NCBI GenBank assembly: GCA_964521285.1
Contig: CAZFQS010000004.1
Span: forward strand, 161,799-225,798
Direction of reading: 5' to 3'
Source: G020354785 sp964521285
GTDB lineage: Bacteria; Bacteroidota; Bacteroidia; Bacteroidales; UBA10428
Length of the DNA stretch: 64,000 bases
The first letter of the stretch is position 1. Every line of letters starts with the position of its first letter. The translations under genes were made by a program, and so were the position numbers. Of the stretch, positions 53,457 through 62,315 are shown piece by piece. The notes under the pieces are model-generated. The model was not told where the DNA came from. It saw only the letters and a list, made by a program, of their open reading frames with translations, and did not search any database.

Positions 53457-54074
53457 TTATTTTGCTTTAATAGAATTTATAACAAATTGCGGAACTTCCT
53501 TTTTCCTGGATTCAAGGAACTGTTTATAGCGTTTTTGATTATTTTCAAAAAATACCCTTTGAAGAAGCGGTCTGGCCGCAACAGGAAAAACACACAGGGC
53601 TAACAAATTAACAACTAATTGTTCCGGCCTTATATTTATAATATTTCCTTTCTTTATTTCCTGTTGAATTTGTTCAACCAGTATTGAAGGATTAAGACCA
53701 ACCTGTTGCATAAGTTCATATAGTCTTTTGGGATTACGGTTAATTTCATGTAGTACAAACAAAGGTATAAATTGATTTTTCATCAATACAGTTATGTACT
53801 GGTCAGCCATTAATTCTATTTTTTCAAACAGTGATTTTTTTGAATTCATTACTTCTTCAACCTTTGGAACAAATTTAAAAAATGCATACTTAAATACGGC
53901 ATCAAACAATTTTTCTTTACTTCTGAAATAATAGTGCAATAAAGCTTTATTTATTTTGGCTTCATTAGCAATATTCTGCATGCGTGAACCTGACAAACCA
54001 TTTTTGATAAAGACTTTTTTAGCTGCCTGAAGAATTCTGTTCTCAGTATCTGAAAAGTATTTTTCCTTTATCAT
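53457..54074 (-). CDS. TetR/AcrR-family transcriptional repressor
   Basis: The 205-residue protein has the N-terminal TetR helix-turn-helix (ILQAAKKVFIKNGLSGSRM, then INKALLHYYFRSKEKLFD), followed by an all-helical ligand-binding and dimerisation domain. It is the first gene of the export operon, and repeats before it look like operator half-sites, so autoregulation and substrate-induced derepression are likely. E. coli has a similar arrangement in cecR (ybiH) with ybhGFSR. The ligand is unknown. Confidence 0.92.
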   Translation of the reverse strand: MIKEKYFSDTENRILQAAKKVFIKNGLSGSRMQNIANEAKINKALLHYYFRSKEKLFDAVFKYAFFKFVPKVEEVMNSKKSLFEKIELMADQYITVLMKNQFIPLFVLHEINRNPKRLYELMQQVGLNPSILVEQIQQEIKKGNIINIRPEQLVVNLLALCVFPVAARPLLQRVFFENNQKRYKQFLESRKKEVPQFVINSIKAK

Positions 54075-54100
54075 GGTAACTATATTTTTAACTGATTAAT

Positions 54101-54120
54101 TTAACTATATGGTTAAACCA
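54101..54120. promoter_or_regulatory. Putative TetR operator
   Basis: TTAAC-tatatg-GTTAA (54101-54116) and the overlapping tggtt-a-aacca (54110-54120) are perfect dyads right upstream of the TetR-type gene. A direct repeat taactatat at 54077-54085 and 54102-54110 adds to the pattern. They lie at and downstream of the start predicted from the -7 box at 54127-54134. Confidence 0.5.
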
Positions 54121-54126
54121 ATTAGT

Positions 54127-54134
54127 CAAATTTA
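54127..54134 (-). promoter_or_regulatory. Candidate -7 box (TAAATTTG) of the export operon
   Basis: The minus-strand sequence matches TAnnTTTG and lies 53 bases before the TetR start. The transcription start would be near 54120, so the dyads described next to it would overlap it, as expected for repression. Confidence 0.4.
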
Positions 54135-54191
54135 ATAAAAATATAAGATACTGAAAATTTTTTTTATTGAAATTTTAAGTTTTTTGGTTAG

Positions 54192-54695
54192 CTAGCCTTT
54201 AAGCATTCTCATCTGGTTATTCAGGGCTGCCATTTTTATTGCTGTTATCGCAGCCTCAACTCCTTTATTGCCATACTTCCCTCCTGCCCTTTCTCTGGCC
54301 TGATCTATATCATTTGTTGTTAAAACACAAAATATAAAAGGAATGTTATATTTTATGTTCAGATCCGTAATTCCTTTTGTAACGCTCTGGCAAATATATT
54401 CGAAGTGAGGGGTTTTACCCTTAATTATACATCCGATACAAATTATGGCATCAAACTCTCCGTATTCTGCAAAAAACTGGGCACCTAAAGTTAATTCAAA
54501 ACTTCCCGGAACAGTTTTAACAAATATATTACCTTCTTTTGCACCATGCTGCATGAGAGTTTCGTATGCCCCTTGATATAACATCTCTGTTACTTCACCA
54601 TTCCATTCAGAGACGACAATGCCAAATTTCATTTTTTCAGCACCGGGGACCTTGCTGCTGTCATAATCCGACAAATTCTTCAAATTTGTAGCCAT
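54192..54695 (-). CDS. ribH: 6,7-dimethyl-8-ribityllumazine synthase
   Basis: The 167-residue enzyme condenses 5-amino-6-ribitylamino-uracil with dihydroxybutanone phosphate, the penultimate step of riboflavin synthesis. Landmarks are IVVSEWNGEVTEML, VPGSFELTLGAQFF, IGCIIKGKTPHFEYICQ (active-site His and phosphate region) and GNKGVEAAITAIKM. Length fits the icosahedral or pentameric forms. It lies 19 bases after the TPR gene, and they are probably co-transcribed. Confidence 0.97.
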   Translation of the reverse strand: MATNLKNLSDYDSSKVPGAEKMKFGIVVSEWNGEVTEMLYQGAYETLMQHGAKEGNIFVKTVPGSFELTLGAQFFAEYGEFDAIICIGCIIKGKTPHFEYICQSVTKGITDLNIKYNIPFIFCVLTTNDIDQARERAGGKYGNKGVEAAITAIKMAALNNQMRMLKG

Positions 54696-54714
54696 ATCAC
54701 AAAACCAGTAAAAA

Positions 54715-55407
54715 TTATGACTTTATCTTTATTTTCACACTTGTAATATACTTTTCAATATCCCGGCTTTCTTCAGACTTAGGAAACTGGCTTTTTATTC
54801 TTTCATATACCTCAAAAGCCTTTTTATAGTCACCCAGTTCTTCATAGATAAGGCCGGCTTTTTTTAAATAAACAGCAGATGTGAAATCATTCTTTTTTCG
54901 CTCAGCAGCTTTCAGGTAAAATTCCAGACCTTCCTCAAGCTGTCCCAGTTCAATATAGGCGTCACCAATAGCTCCCATGGCAACAGAAGCAACAAGCATA
55001 TCATCTGAATCAAATTTCTTAAGATTTTCAATGGCCTCTTCGTATTCTCCCAGTTTCAAATAACAAATACCTGCATAGTATTTTGCCAGATTTGCACATT
55101 TGGTAATTCCGTATTCATCTATAATATCTATAAATCCCAGATAGCTTCCGTCACCTTCCAGGGCTAAACGAAAGGAGTCAGTTTCAAAATATTTCTCTGC
55201 AACGTACATCTCTGATTGTGCTTCGACTTCAGTAGGTTCCAGGAATAATTTCTTATAACCCAGATAGCCGGCAATAATAGCAGCTATTACAATCACTATT
55301 ATTGTCAGACTCTTCTGGTTTTCCTCTATATATTTTTCAGTCTTGCTAAGTACATTTTCAACATTTTCCAAACCATGATCGGTGGGTTTTTTCTTTTTTG
55401 CCATCAT
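54715..55407 (-). CDS. Membrane-anchored tetratricopeptide repeat protein
   Basis: The 230-residue protein has a Lys-rich start, a membrane helix (about 35-53, SLTIIVIVIAAIIAGYLGY) and then about five TPR units (SDMYVAEKYF..., AKYYAGICYLKLGEYEEAI, GDAYIELGQLEEGLEFYLKA, KKAGLIYEELGDYKKAFEVY). The layout resembles YfgM-like or BamD-like accessory proteins that assist periplasmic protein traffic, but the exact role is unknown. It is upstream of ribH in the same transcript and divergent from recF. Confidence 0.85.
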   Translation of the reverse strand: MMAKKKKPTDHGLENVENVLSKTEKYIEENQKSLTIIVIVIAAIIAGYLGYKKLFLEPTEVEAQSEMYVAEKYFETDSFRLALEGDGSYLGFIDIIDEYGITKCANLAKYYAGICYLKLGEYEEAIENLKKFDSDDMLVASVAMGAIGDAYIELGQLEEGLEFYLKAAERKKNDFTSAVYLKKAGLIYEELGDYKKAFEVYERIKSQFPKSEESRDIEKYITSVKIKIKS

Positions 55408-55435
55408 TCTTTGATTTTTAATTTAAATCAGAACG

Positions 55436-55443
55436 CAAATGTA
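55436..55443 (-). promoter_or_regulatory. Candidate -7 box (TACATTTG) of the TPR-ribH transcript
   Basis: An exact TAnnTTTG match on the minus strand, 29 bases before the TPR gene start. The same octamer is found at 2272 upstream of the serine hydrolase. Confidence 0.45.
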
Positions 55444-55492
55444 ATTTTTTTAAAATATTTAATGAAATTAAAACTTGTAAAAAATTTAAAAC

Positions 55493-55500
55493 TATTTTTG
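55493..55500 (+). promoter_or_regulatory. Candidate -7 box (TATTTTTG) of recF
   Basis: It matches TAnnTTTG and ends 33 bases before the recF start. A TTG at 55475-55477 lies upstream with a 15-base spacer, a little short for a -33 element. Confidence 0.4.
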
Positions 55501-55533
55501 ATAATGAATATATAATCATGAATAAATGCCGTA

Positions 55534-56673
55534 ATGTTTCTGCAAAAGCTTTCAATAGTCAATTTTAAAAATTATCAGCAAGCTGATATGGAATTTTCAC
55601 CAAAGCTTAATTGCTTTATTGGCAGGAACGGTGTTGGTAAAACTAATATATTCGATTCTATCTATTACCTTTGTCTGTGTAAAAGTTTTTTTAATATAAT
55701 TGACAGCCAGAATATTAAGTATAATGAAGAATTATCTGTAATCCAGGGCGATTTTATTTTAGACGGGACAAAGGAAACGATATACTGTGGAATAAGAAAA
55801 AATAAAAGAAAAGTATTTAAAAGAAATAAAAAGGAGTATAGCAGGCTTTCCAATCATATCGGTCTTTTACCAATTGTAATGATTTCACCTGCTGATTCAA
55901 ATCTTATCACTGGTGGTAGTGAAGAACGAAGAAAGTTTATTAACGGAGTTATAGTTCAGTACGACAAGAATTATCTGGAAGATTTAATAAAATATAACAG
56001 GCTTATTTCACAGAGAAATAAATTATTAAAGGATCTGGCTGTATCCGGCAACTATCAGGATGACACTCTTGCGGTTTATGACGAGCAGATAGTACCTGTC
56101 GGGGAGAGAATATATGAAAAACGTGTAATCTTTGCTGAAAAACTGGTCCCTATTTTTCAAAAATATTATGATTTCATTTCACTGGGAAAAGAAAAGGTTG
56201 AACTAATCTATCAGTCCCAGTTAGCCGAAGGTGATTTTAGTGATCACCTAAAGCAGTCCAAAGAAAAGGACAGGCTTTTACAATTCACAACTACAGGGGT
56301 ACATAAGGACGATTTAATATTAAATCTGCAGGGGATAAATATTAAAAGAAACGGTTCACAGGGTCAGCAAAAGACTTATCTTGTTGCCCTTAAGTTAGCC
56401 AAATTTGATTTTATTAAGGAAATAAACAAAATCAGGCCTATACTTTTACTCGATGATGTTTTTGATAAATTTGATGAATCAAGGGTAAAGCAAATTATTA
56501 AACTTGTCTCAGATGATAATTTCGGACAGATTTTTATTTCGCATACAAGTGAAGAAAGAATGAAGACAGTTTTAAGGGATATACCAACTGACCACAAGTT
56601 ATTCTCCATCCAGGATGGTGTAATTAATGAAATTGTTAAAAATGAGAAAAAGCAACACCCAAAAAATAAGTGA
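55534..56673 (+). CDS. recF: DNA replication and repair protein RecF
   Basis: The 379-residue ATPase binds ssDNA-dsDNA junctions and helps RecO and RecR load RecA at gaps. It shows LSIVNFKNYQ, Walker A GRNGVGKTN, the signature-like NGSQGQQKTYLVALKLA and Walker B ILLLDDVFDKFDESR. The start ATG gives the standard family N-terminus. It overlaps the following DUF721 gene by about 30 bases, as in many Bacteroidota, so the two are translated from one mRNA. It is divergent from the TPR-ribH pair. Confidence 0.97.
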   Translation: MFLQKLSIVNFKNYQQADMEFSPKLNCFIGRNGVGKTNIFDSIYYLCLCKSFFNIIDSQNIKYNEELSVIQGDFILDGTKETIYCGIRKNKRKVFKRNKKEYSRLSNHIGLLPIVMISPADSNLITGGSEERRKFINGVIVQYDKNYLEDLIKYNRLISQRNKLLKDLAVSGNYQDDTLAVYDEQIVPVGERIYEKRVIFAEKLVPIFQKYYDFISLGKEKVELIYQSQLAEGDFSDHLKQSKEKDRLLQFTTTGVHKDDLILNLQGINIKRNGSQGQQKTYLVALKLAKFDFIKEINKIRPILLLDDVFDKFDESRVKQIIKLVSDDNFGQIFISHTSEERMKTVLRDIPTDHKLFSIQDGVINEIVKNEKKQHPKNK

Positions 56674-56932
56674 AGTAATAGAGGAATATCTGAAAAATTC
56701 AGGTTTGACCCCGAAACTTAAGAAAGCACGGATCATAAATCACTGGGAGGAATTAATTGGTAAAGCCATTGCTAAAAGAACTACATCAATATATATTAAG
56801 AAAAAAACTCTTTTCGTATCCTTAAATTCTTCGGTAGTAAAGAATGAACTTATGATGATGAGGCAGCAGATTATAGATGCTATAAACAAAGAGGCCGGAG
56901 AAATAATGATTGAGAAGATTGTGATAAGATGA
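56642..56932 (+). CDS. DUF721/DciA-like protein
   Basis: A 96-residue protein (from ATG 56642; ATG 56627 would add five residues). The sequence NHWEELIGKAIAKRTTSIYI followed by LFVSLNSSVVKNELMMMRQQII is typical of DUF721, the family that includes the DnaB-loading protein DciA of bacteria without DnaC. Its overlap with recF in a different frame supports a replication or repair link. Whether it loads DnaB here is an inference. Confidence 0.85.
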   Translation: MRKSNTQKISEVIEEYLKNSGLTPKLKKARIINHWEELIGKAIAKRTTSIYIKKKTLFVSLNSSVVKNELMMMRQQIIDAINKEAGEIMIEKIVIR

Positions 56933-56953
56933 ATCACCTGCCAGTATATTTTA

Positions 56954-56967
56954 CCCTTTCTAAAGGG
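56954..56967. terminator. Weak hairpin after the DUF721 gene
   Basis: ccctttctaaaggg is a perfect 6-bp stem with a 2-base loop, 22 bases after the stop. No T-run follows, so it is at best a weak terminator. Confidence 0.3.
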
Positions 56968-57046
56968 AATAATTAAATCGGAGACTTAGTTAATATTTAC
57001 TCAGATATTTCTTATTTTCACCCTTTCAATTAAATACTAATAACAA

Positions 57047-57469
57047 ATGGCAGTAGTTACACAAACATTAGTAATAATTAAACCTGATGCTGTTGCCAGT
57101 GAATTAATTGGCCCCATTTTATCAAGAATTAATAATGCCGGCTTCCATATTACAGCAATGAAGTTAGTATTGTTAAATGAAATCCAGGCAAAAAAATTCT
57201 ATTCTGTTCACAAGGACAGGCCATTTTATGATAGTCTCGTTAAGTTTATGATCTCAGGACCTGTGGTAGTTGCTATACTGGAAAAAGAAAATGCAGTTGA
57301 GGATTTCAGAAAATTGATTGGAGCAACTGATCCTGAAAAGGCAGAAGAGGGAACTATAAGAAAACTATATGCTGACTCAGTTGAGCGAAATGCCGTTCAT
57401 GGATCAGATAGTAAGGAAAACGCTGAGATTGAATGTGATTTCTTTTTCTCTCAAACTGAAAGATTTTAA
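57047..57469 (+). CDS. ndk: Nucleoside diphosphate kinase
   Basis: The 140-residue enzyme moves the gamma phosphate of ATP onto other nucleoside diphosphates through a phospho-histidine. It has TLVIIKPDAV at the start, and the active-site NAVHGSDSKENAEIE with His118. Length is usual. It is a single gene 114 bases after DUF721. Confidence 0.98.
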   Translation: MAVVTQTLVIIKPDAVASELIGPILSRINNAGFHITAMKLVLLNEIQAKKFYSVHKDRPFYDSLVKFMISGPVVVAILEKENAVEDFRKLIGATDPEKAEEGTIRKLYADSVERNAVHGSDSKENAEIECDFFFSQTERF

Positions 57470-57528
57470 GATTTAGATGCTGAATATATTATTAACGTAT
57501 CTCATAATTTGAATACATAATATTATAT

Positions 57529-59487
57529 ATGGCTAACATTTCAAATTATAACCGGATCATCCGGAATATAATAATCTTCCTGTCAGCGATTTTGTTGTAT
57601 GCCAATACTTTTAATCACGATTATGCTCTGGATGATGCTATTGTGATAACCGATAATATATACACACAGAAAGGTATTTCAGGCATAAAGGAAATTTTTA
57701 AAAATGACTCATTCACAGGCTTCTTTAAAGAAAAAAAAGAGCTGGTACCGGGCGGTAGGTATCGTCCTTTTTCAGTCGCCACATTTGCAGTTGAATATGA
57801 AATTTTTGGAGAAAAACCGGGAATAAGCCATCTGATTAATGTCTTATTATACGCTTTAACCGGAATTTTAATCTTTGTAATATTTTCAAAACTTGTGAAC
57901 CATAAGGGGGCACATAACGGGTTTCTGACACTGCCTTTTGTATGTGCCTTACTTTTCATTTTTCATCCGGTTCATACAGAAGCAGTAGCAAATATTAAAG
58001 GCAGGGATGAATTATTTGCATTGCTCTTTTCATTGTGTGCATTATTATTTACAATAAATTATTTGCACTCAAACAATATATGGCAACTTATTCTCAGCGG
58101 AATCTCCATTTTCATAGCCCTGTTATCAAAAGAAAATGCCATAGTCTTTATACTGCTTGTACCACTTACTATCTATTATTTTACTGAAACAACAGTAAAA
58201 AAGACATTAATTACCACAGTACCTTTATTAATATCTGCGACACTATTCCTAATTATCAGGCAAATTGTGCTGGGTGAGTTTAGCTCAGAAACCTCAGATG
58301 AATTAATGAATAATCCTTTTTTACATGCATCATCAGCACAAAAATATGCAACAATATTTTATACCCTGGGTAATTATGTCAGATTACTGTTTTACCCGCA
58401 TCCGCTGACCTATGATTACTATCCTTATCATATTAAACTAACCGGATTTAATAATCCCCTGGTCATTTTATCGATAGTTGTCTACGTAATTATCATAATT
58501 ATAGCAATTGCCGGAATTAAGTCCAGATACACTGTCTCATACGGAATATTGCTTTATTTATTACCACTTATCCCTGTGTCAAACCTGATATTTAATGTAG
58601 GTACATTTATGAATGAAAGATTTATATATTTTTCTTCATTAGGTTTTTGTCTTGTTATTGCATACATTCTTTCAATTAAATTACCTTCTGTCCTTAACAG
58701 AAAACTATATACAATTTTAATATTAATAATCCTTATTCCTCTCCTAACCCTGTATTCCATAAAAACGATAAGCAGAAACAAAGCATGGAAGAACGATTTT
58801 ACTCTCTTTACTACCGATGTTAAGATATCATCAAACAGTGCCAAAAGTAACTGTACGGCAGGAGGCATACTGCTGGAAAAAGCACAGGAGGTAAATGATA
58901 GTGCTGCAAGGAGCAGTTATTTAAACCAGTCATTAAAGTACCTGAACAAAGCCATTGATATACATCCTGATTATGTCGATGCATACAGATTGCTTGGTAA
59001 TGCTAATTATGCCCAAAATAAGGATATAAACAAGTCATTTTACTATTATAAGCAGGTGCTAATAAGAAATCCATATGATGAAGTAACATATAACAATATT
59101 CATGCAGTATTAAGTAAATATGACAGTATTGATCACAAGATCTCAATATATAAGGAAATACTAAAAATAAATTCCCGCCGGTTTGACATTAATTATAAGC
59201 TGGGCAATCTCTATGGAAAACATAAAAATAATATACCAAAAGCACTTGCATACTTAAAAACTGCAGCATCTGTAAATCCGGATAATAAAGATGTATGCAA
59301 AGATCTCGGTGTTGCCTTTGGAATGAACGGAGAGTTTGGTGAATCGGTAAAATGGCTTGAAAAAGCAATTATTCTTGCCCCGGATGATTATACATTATAT
59401 ATTAATTTAGGAATCACTTATCAGAGAATGGGAAATTTTAAAAAAGCAAATGAGTATTTTTTAAAAGCCGGGAAATTGAGAAAATGA
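57529..59487 (+). CDS. Polytopic membrane protein with C-terminal TPRs (TMTC-like, GT-C fold)
   Basis: The 652-residue protein has about 11-12 membrane helices in the first 420 residues and four or five TPR units after residue 440. The first loop carries the acidic pair DYALDDAIVI, followed by GGRYRPFSVATFAVEYEIFG and HPVHTEAVANIKGRDELFALLF, blocks shared with eukaryotic TMTC protein O-mannosyltransferases and their bacterial relatives. A lipid-linked-sugar dependent glycosyltransferase role is therefore plausible, perhaps for general O-glycosylation, which is common in Bacteroidota. The donor and acceptor are unknown. It stands alone between ndk and nth. Confidence 0.8.
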   Translation: MANISNYNRIIRNIIIFLSAILLYANTFNHDYALDDAIVITDNIYTQKGISGIKEIFKNDSFTGFFKEKKELVPGGRYRPFSVATFAVEYEIFGEKPGISHLINVLLYALTGILIFVIFSKLVNHKGAHNGFLTLPFVCALLFIFHPVHTEAVANIKGRDELFALLFSLCALLFTINYLHSNNIWQLILSGISIFIALLSKENAIVFILLVPLTIYYFTETTVKKTLITTVPLLISATLFLIIRQIVLGEFSSETSDELMNNPFLHASSAQKYATIFYTLGNYVRLLFYPHPLTYDYYPYHIKLTGFNNPLVILSIVVYVIIIIIAIAGIKSRYTVSYGILLYLLPLIPVSNLIFNVGTFMNERFIYFSSLGFCLVIAYILSIKLPSVLNRKLYTILILIILIPLLTLYSIKTISRNKAWKNDFTLFTTDVKISSNSAKSNCTAGGILLEKAQEVNDSAARSSYLNQSLKYLNKAIDIHPDYVDAYRLLGNANYAQNKDINKSFYYYKQVLIRNPYDEVTYNNIHAVLSKYDSIDHKISIYKEILKINSRRFDINYKLGNLYGKHKNNIPKALAYLKTAASVNPDNKDVCKDLGVAFGMNGEFGESVKWLEKAIILAPDDYTLYINLGITYQRMGNFKKANEYFLKAGKLRK

Positions 59488-59507
59488 CGATAATAATACA
59501 TTAATTT

Positions 59508-59515
59508 TAAATTTG
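59508..59515 (+). promoter_or_regulatory. Candidate -7 box (TAAATTTG) of nth
   Basis: It matches TAnnTTTG and ends 27 bases before the ATG at 59543. It overlaps the upstream alternative start at 59513 and so argues for the later ATG. Confidence 0.45.
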
Positions 59516-59542
59516 AATTTTATATCATTCCCGCACTTAATT

Positions 59543-60181
59543 ATGACCAGAAAAGAGAGATTTAAGAAAGTACTGGATTATTTTCAGAAACACAACCCTG
59601 TTGCAGAAACCGAACTTAAATACAGGAGTCCCTACGAACTGATTGTTGCGGTTATTCTTTCTGCACAATGCACAGATAAGCGCGTTAACATGATAACACC
59701 TGTCCTGCTCGCCAGGTTTCCTACACTTCAGGATATGGCCGGAGCAGACTCCCGGGAAGTATATGAACTTATAAAGAGTTGTTCCTATCCTAATAATAAG
59801 ACAAAACATCTGATAGGAATGGCAAAAACACTGAACAATGAATTCCATGGAGTTGTTCCTTCCGACATCATCCAGCTTCAAAAGCTACCTGGTGTCGGCA
59901 GGAAGTCTGCTAACGTAATAGCAGCAGTAGTTTATAATAAGCCAACACTGGCAGTAGATACACATGTTTTCAGAGTAGCGGCAAGAATAGGGCTCACAAT
60001 AAATGCCAGGAATCCATTACAGGCTGAGAAACAACTGGTAAGCCATATACCGGAAAAGCTGATACCTGTAGCACATCACTGGCTGATACTGCATGGCAGA
60101 TATATTTGTGTGGCGAGAAAGCCAAAGTGTTATGAGTGCGGATTAACGGATTTATGTAAGTTTAAACATAAGAATCTGTGA
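59543..60181 (+). CDS. nth: Endonuclease III
   Basis: The 212-residue DNA glycosylase/AP lyase removes oxidised pyrimidines in base excision repair. It has the helix-hairpin-helix LPGVGRKSANV with catalytic Lys121, catalytic Asp139 in VDTHVFRVA, and the 4Fe-4S cysteines in CVARKPKCYECGLTDLC. I start at ATG 59543 (MTRKERFKK), the standard N-terminus, in preference to 59513, which overlaps a promoter-like box. Confidence 0.97.
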   Translation: MTRKERFKKVLDYFQKHNPVAETELKYRSPYELIVAVILSAQCTDKRVNMITPVLLARFPTLQDMAGADSREVYELIKSCSYPNNKTKHLIGMAKTLNNEFHGVVPSDIIQLQKLPGVGRKSANVIAAVVYNKPTLAVDTHVFRVAARIGLTINARNPLQAEKQLVSHIPEKLIPVAHHWLILHGRYICVARKPKCYECGLTDLCKFKHKNL

Positions 60182-60275
60182 CCTGTCAGTCATTATGATT
60201 TTAATTATAAACAAATGGTTAATAACTTGTAATTAATAGCAAGTACTAAAGGTTTTTTTAAATAAGACACTTTTT

Positions 60276-60283
60276 TAAATTTG
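60276..60283 (+). promoter_or_regulatory. Candidate -7 box (TAAATTTG)
   Basis: It is identical to the octamer before nth and lies 32 bases before the start at 60316, giving a leader of about 25 bases. Confidence 0.4.
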
Positions 60284-60315
60284 TATCACAGGGTTTATAA
60301 AAAGGAATCTGCTGA

Positions 60316-61200
60316 ATGAAAATTTTCATCAGGCTTATTTTCTTCATTGTATTAATGGTAATTCCAACTGGATATTCGTTTAAGCGAATTGATTATCGCA
60401 AAGGAATCCGGAATAATGTCTGTAAAGTCCTCAAAAATGATGTCTTGGTATACTTTATATTTGTCGACAGTAAAGAAACATCACCCTGGACAGAGTTTGA
60501 TATAAGATCCACAATAGATTCAATATCGGTTGCCATTAAATGGTTAGAGTTTCAGGCCAGGCAAAATGGTGTATTACTTAATATAATCACGGATTATTAT
60601 ATTGGTGAAGAATATACTACTATTAAGAAAGCCCTGCCAATGGGTAGCGTTGTTAAATCAATTTCTGATCCAAATTTGAAGAGAGGTCTTTCATCATTAA
60701 ACTTATGGGCTGATAATATAGCACGAAAAGCAGGAACTTCATTTAATATAATGGAACAGGATGGTATACCTGAAATTAAAAATCCGAAGAACAAAGAGCG
60801 ACTTGTAGCCTATCTGCGGGATACCAAGCAGGTCGAGAGTGTTGCCTTATTATATATGGTAAACAACTATTTCAGAAATGATATTTCTATATCGGTTAAT
60901 ACGATGAACACTCATGATGTTGAGTTTGCCATAGTAAGTTATAAATATCCTTCAATTATTGCCCAGAATATATTACACCTGTTCGGAGCTGCAGATCTGT
61001 ATAAAACACAATACAGAAGAAATGAGAAAAAAATAGCAGTTACCAGTGAGTATTTCCCTGATGACATAATGCAGGATGTTTATGCTAAAAACCTGAACAA
61101 ACTTAAAGTTGGAAAGTTCACACAATATTTAATCGGGTGGAAGCAGAGGTTAGAGCCGGAGTATCAAATGTTACTGACTGATAAGATTGCTAATTTTTAA
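60316..61200 (+). CDS. Exported metalloprotease-like protein with degenerate zinc motif
   Basis: A 294-residue protein with a signal peptide (about 1-20). I find no named family. Residues 216-229, AQNILHLFGAADLY, align with the zinc-protease motif HExxHxxGxxD: His221, Gly224 and Asp227 fit, but the first His and the catalytic Glu are Gln217 and Asn218. The later YFPDDIMQDVYAKNLNKLKVGKF and YLIGW look like the substrate-cleft end of active relatives. It is therefore probably a pseudoenzyme that binds a peptide or a partner, located in the periplasm or at the surface. It precedes three other exported proteins but is 160 bases from the next, so co-transcription is not assured. Confidence 0.65.
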   Translation: MKIFIRLIFFIVLMVIPTGYSFKRIDYRKGIRNNVCKVLKNDVLVYFIFVDSKETSPWTEFDIRSTIDSISVAIKWLEFQARQNGVLLNIITDYYIGEEYTTIKKALPMGSVVKSISDPNLKRGLSSLNLWADNIARKAGTSFNIMEQDGIPEIKNPKNKERLVAYLRDTKQVESVALLYMVNNYFRNDISISVNTMNTHDVEFAIVSYKYPSIIAQNILHLFGAADLYKTQYRRNEKKIAVTSEYFPDDIMQDVYAKNLNKLKVGKFTQYLIGWKQRLEPEYQMLLTDKIANF

Positions 61201-61360
61201 TAGTAAAGACTCTTGTTTCAAAATTCAGGAGATTTAATATATTTTAAGATATTGATTTTAAAATAACAAGAAGAATTCAAATTTTGAAAATAAAAAAAAA
61301 GTATTAATTTTACTACAATTAAGAGTTGATAGCTAAAAACAAATTATAAACCCGTAACCC

Positions 61361-62302
61361 ATGCAAAGCAATAATTATTCCCTGAACATTATAAGGTATA
61401 TTGTTATTTGTAGCTTATTTATCTTATTTGCAGCCTGTACATCCAACAAGAGTAAAAAGAAAAGTTCAGAACTGAATCTTGAAGAATTTATTAGTGAGGA
61501 TGATATTTTTGATGATGTTACTAAGGCGAAAAAAATCTTTTATGCATTACCCTCTCCGCTTGAAACGGCCATGCTTATTAAATCTGCAGGAGCCGATTAT
61601 GATGAAGAATTGCTGAACTCATTGGATAATGTAGATAATTATTCTACAAATATGAGTATGGCCCTTAACCTGGGTATCTACACTACGGATCTTAGTTTTG
61701 CCAGCCTTTTTGATCAGACTCAAACATCTATTAACTATATGGAAGCGGCAAAAAAAATGGCAGAAGGACTTGACATAGTAGATGCTATTAATAATGAGAC
61801 TATAAAAAGACTGGAACAAAATCTTAATAACAGGGATATAATAATGGACATTATCTCTGAGACATTTCTGAATTCCAGTTCTTACCTCAAAGAAAATGAC
61901 AGGCAGGCAGTTGCAGCTATCGTTCTGGTTGGCGGATGGATTGAAGGTCTATACATTGCAACACAACTTGTAGGAGACAAACCTATAGAAAATAACAAAC
62001 TGGTTGACAGAATTTCAGAACAAAAATTATCTTTTAATATAGTGCAAAGGATGCTGGAAGATAACAGGAAAAATGAAAGTGGTAAAGAGAACGAAGATAT
62101 TGTTGATCTGATGGTTCAGTTACAGGAATTGAAAAAGTCTTTTGATAAAATAAAAGTCGAAACTTCGGAAGTAAAAATAGAACCAAATGAAGAAACCAAA
62201 GTCACTACTCTAAAATCCACGACTAAAATATCAATTACACCTGAAGCATTCAGTGGGTTAAAGGAAAGCGTAAAGATACTAAGAACCAACTTCGTACAAT
62301 AA
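61361..62302 (+). CDS. Conserved lipoprotein of unknown function
   Basis: A 313-residue lipoprotein (lipobox LFAAC, Cys26). The mature part is mostly helical: ALPSPLETAMLIKSAGADYDEELLN, a MSMALNLGIYTTDLSFASLF block, and QAVAAIVLVGGWIEGLYIATQL, with a charged coiled-coil near the end. I recall similar lipoproteins in other Bacteroidota, without known function. It is likely anchored in a membrane facing the periplasm. The following gene begins 13 bases later and should be in the same operon. Confidence 0.75.
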   Translation: MQSNNYSLNIIRYIVICSLFILFAACTSNKSKKKSSELNLEEFISEDDIFDDVTKAKKIFYALPSPLETAMLIKSAGADYDEELLNSLDNVDNYSTNMSMALNLGIYTTDLSFASLFDQTQTSINYMEAAKKMAEGLDIVDAINNETIKRLEQNLNNRDIIMDIISETFLNSSSYLKENDRQAVAAIVLVGGWIEGLYIATQLVGDKPIENNKLVDRISEQKLSFNIVQRMLEDNRKNESGKENEDIVDLMVQLQELKKSFDKIKVETSEVKIEPNEETKVTTLKSTTKISITPEAFSGLKESVKILRTNFVQ

Positions 62303-62315
62303 ATATATAATCATT

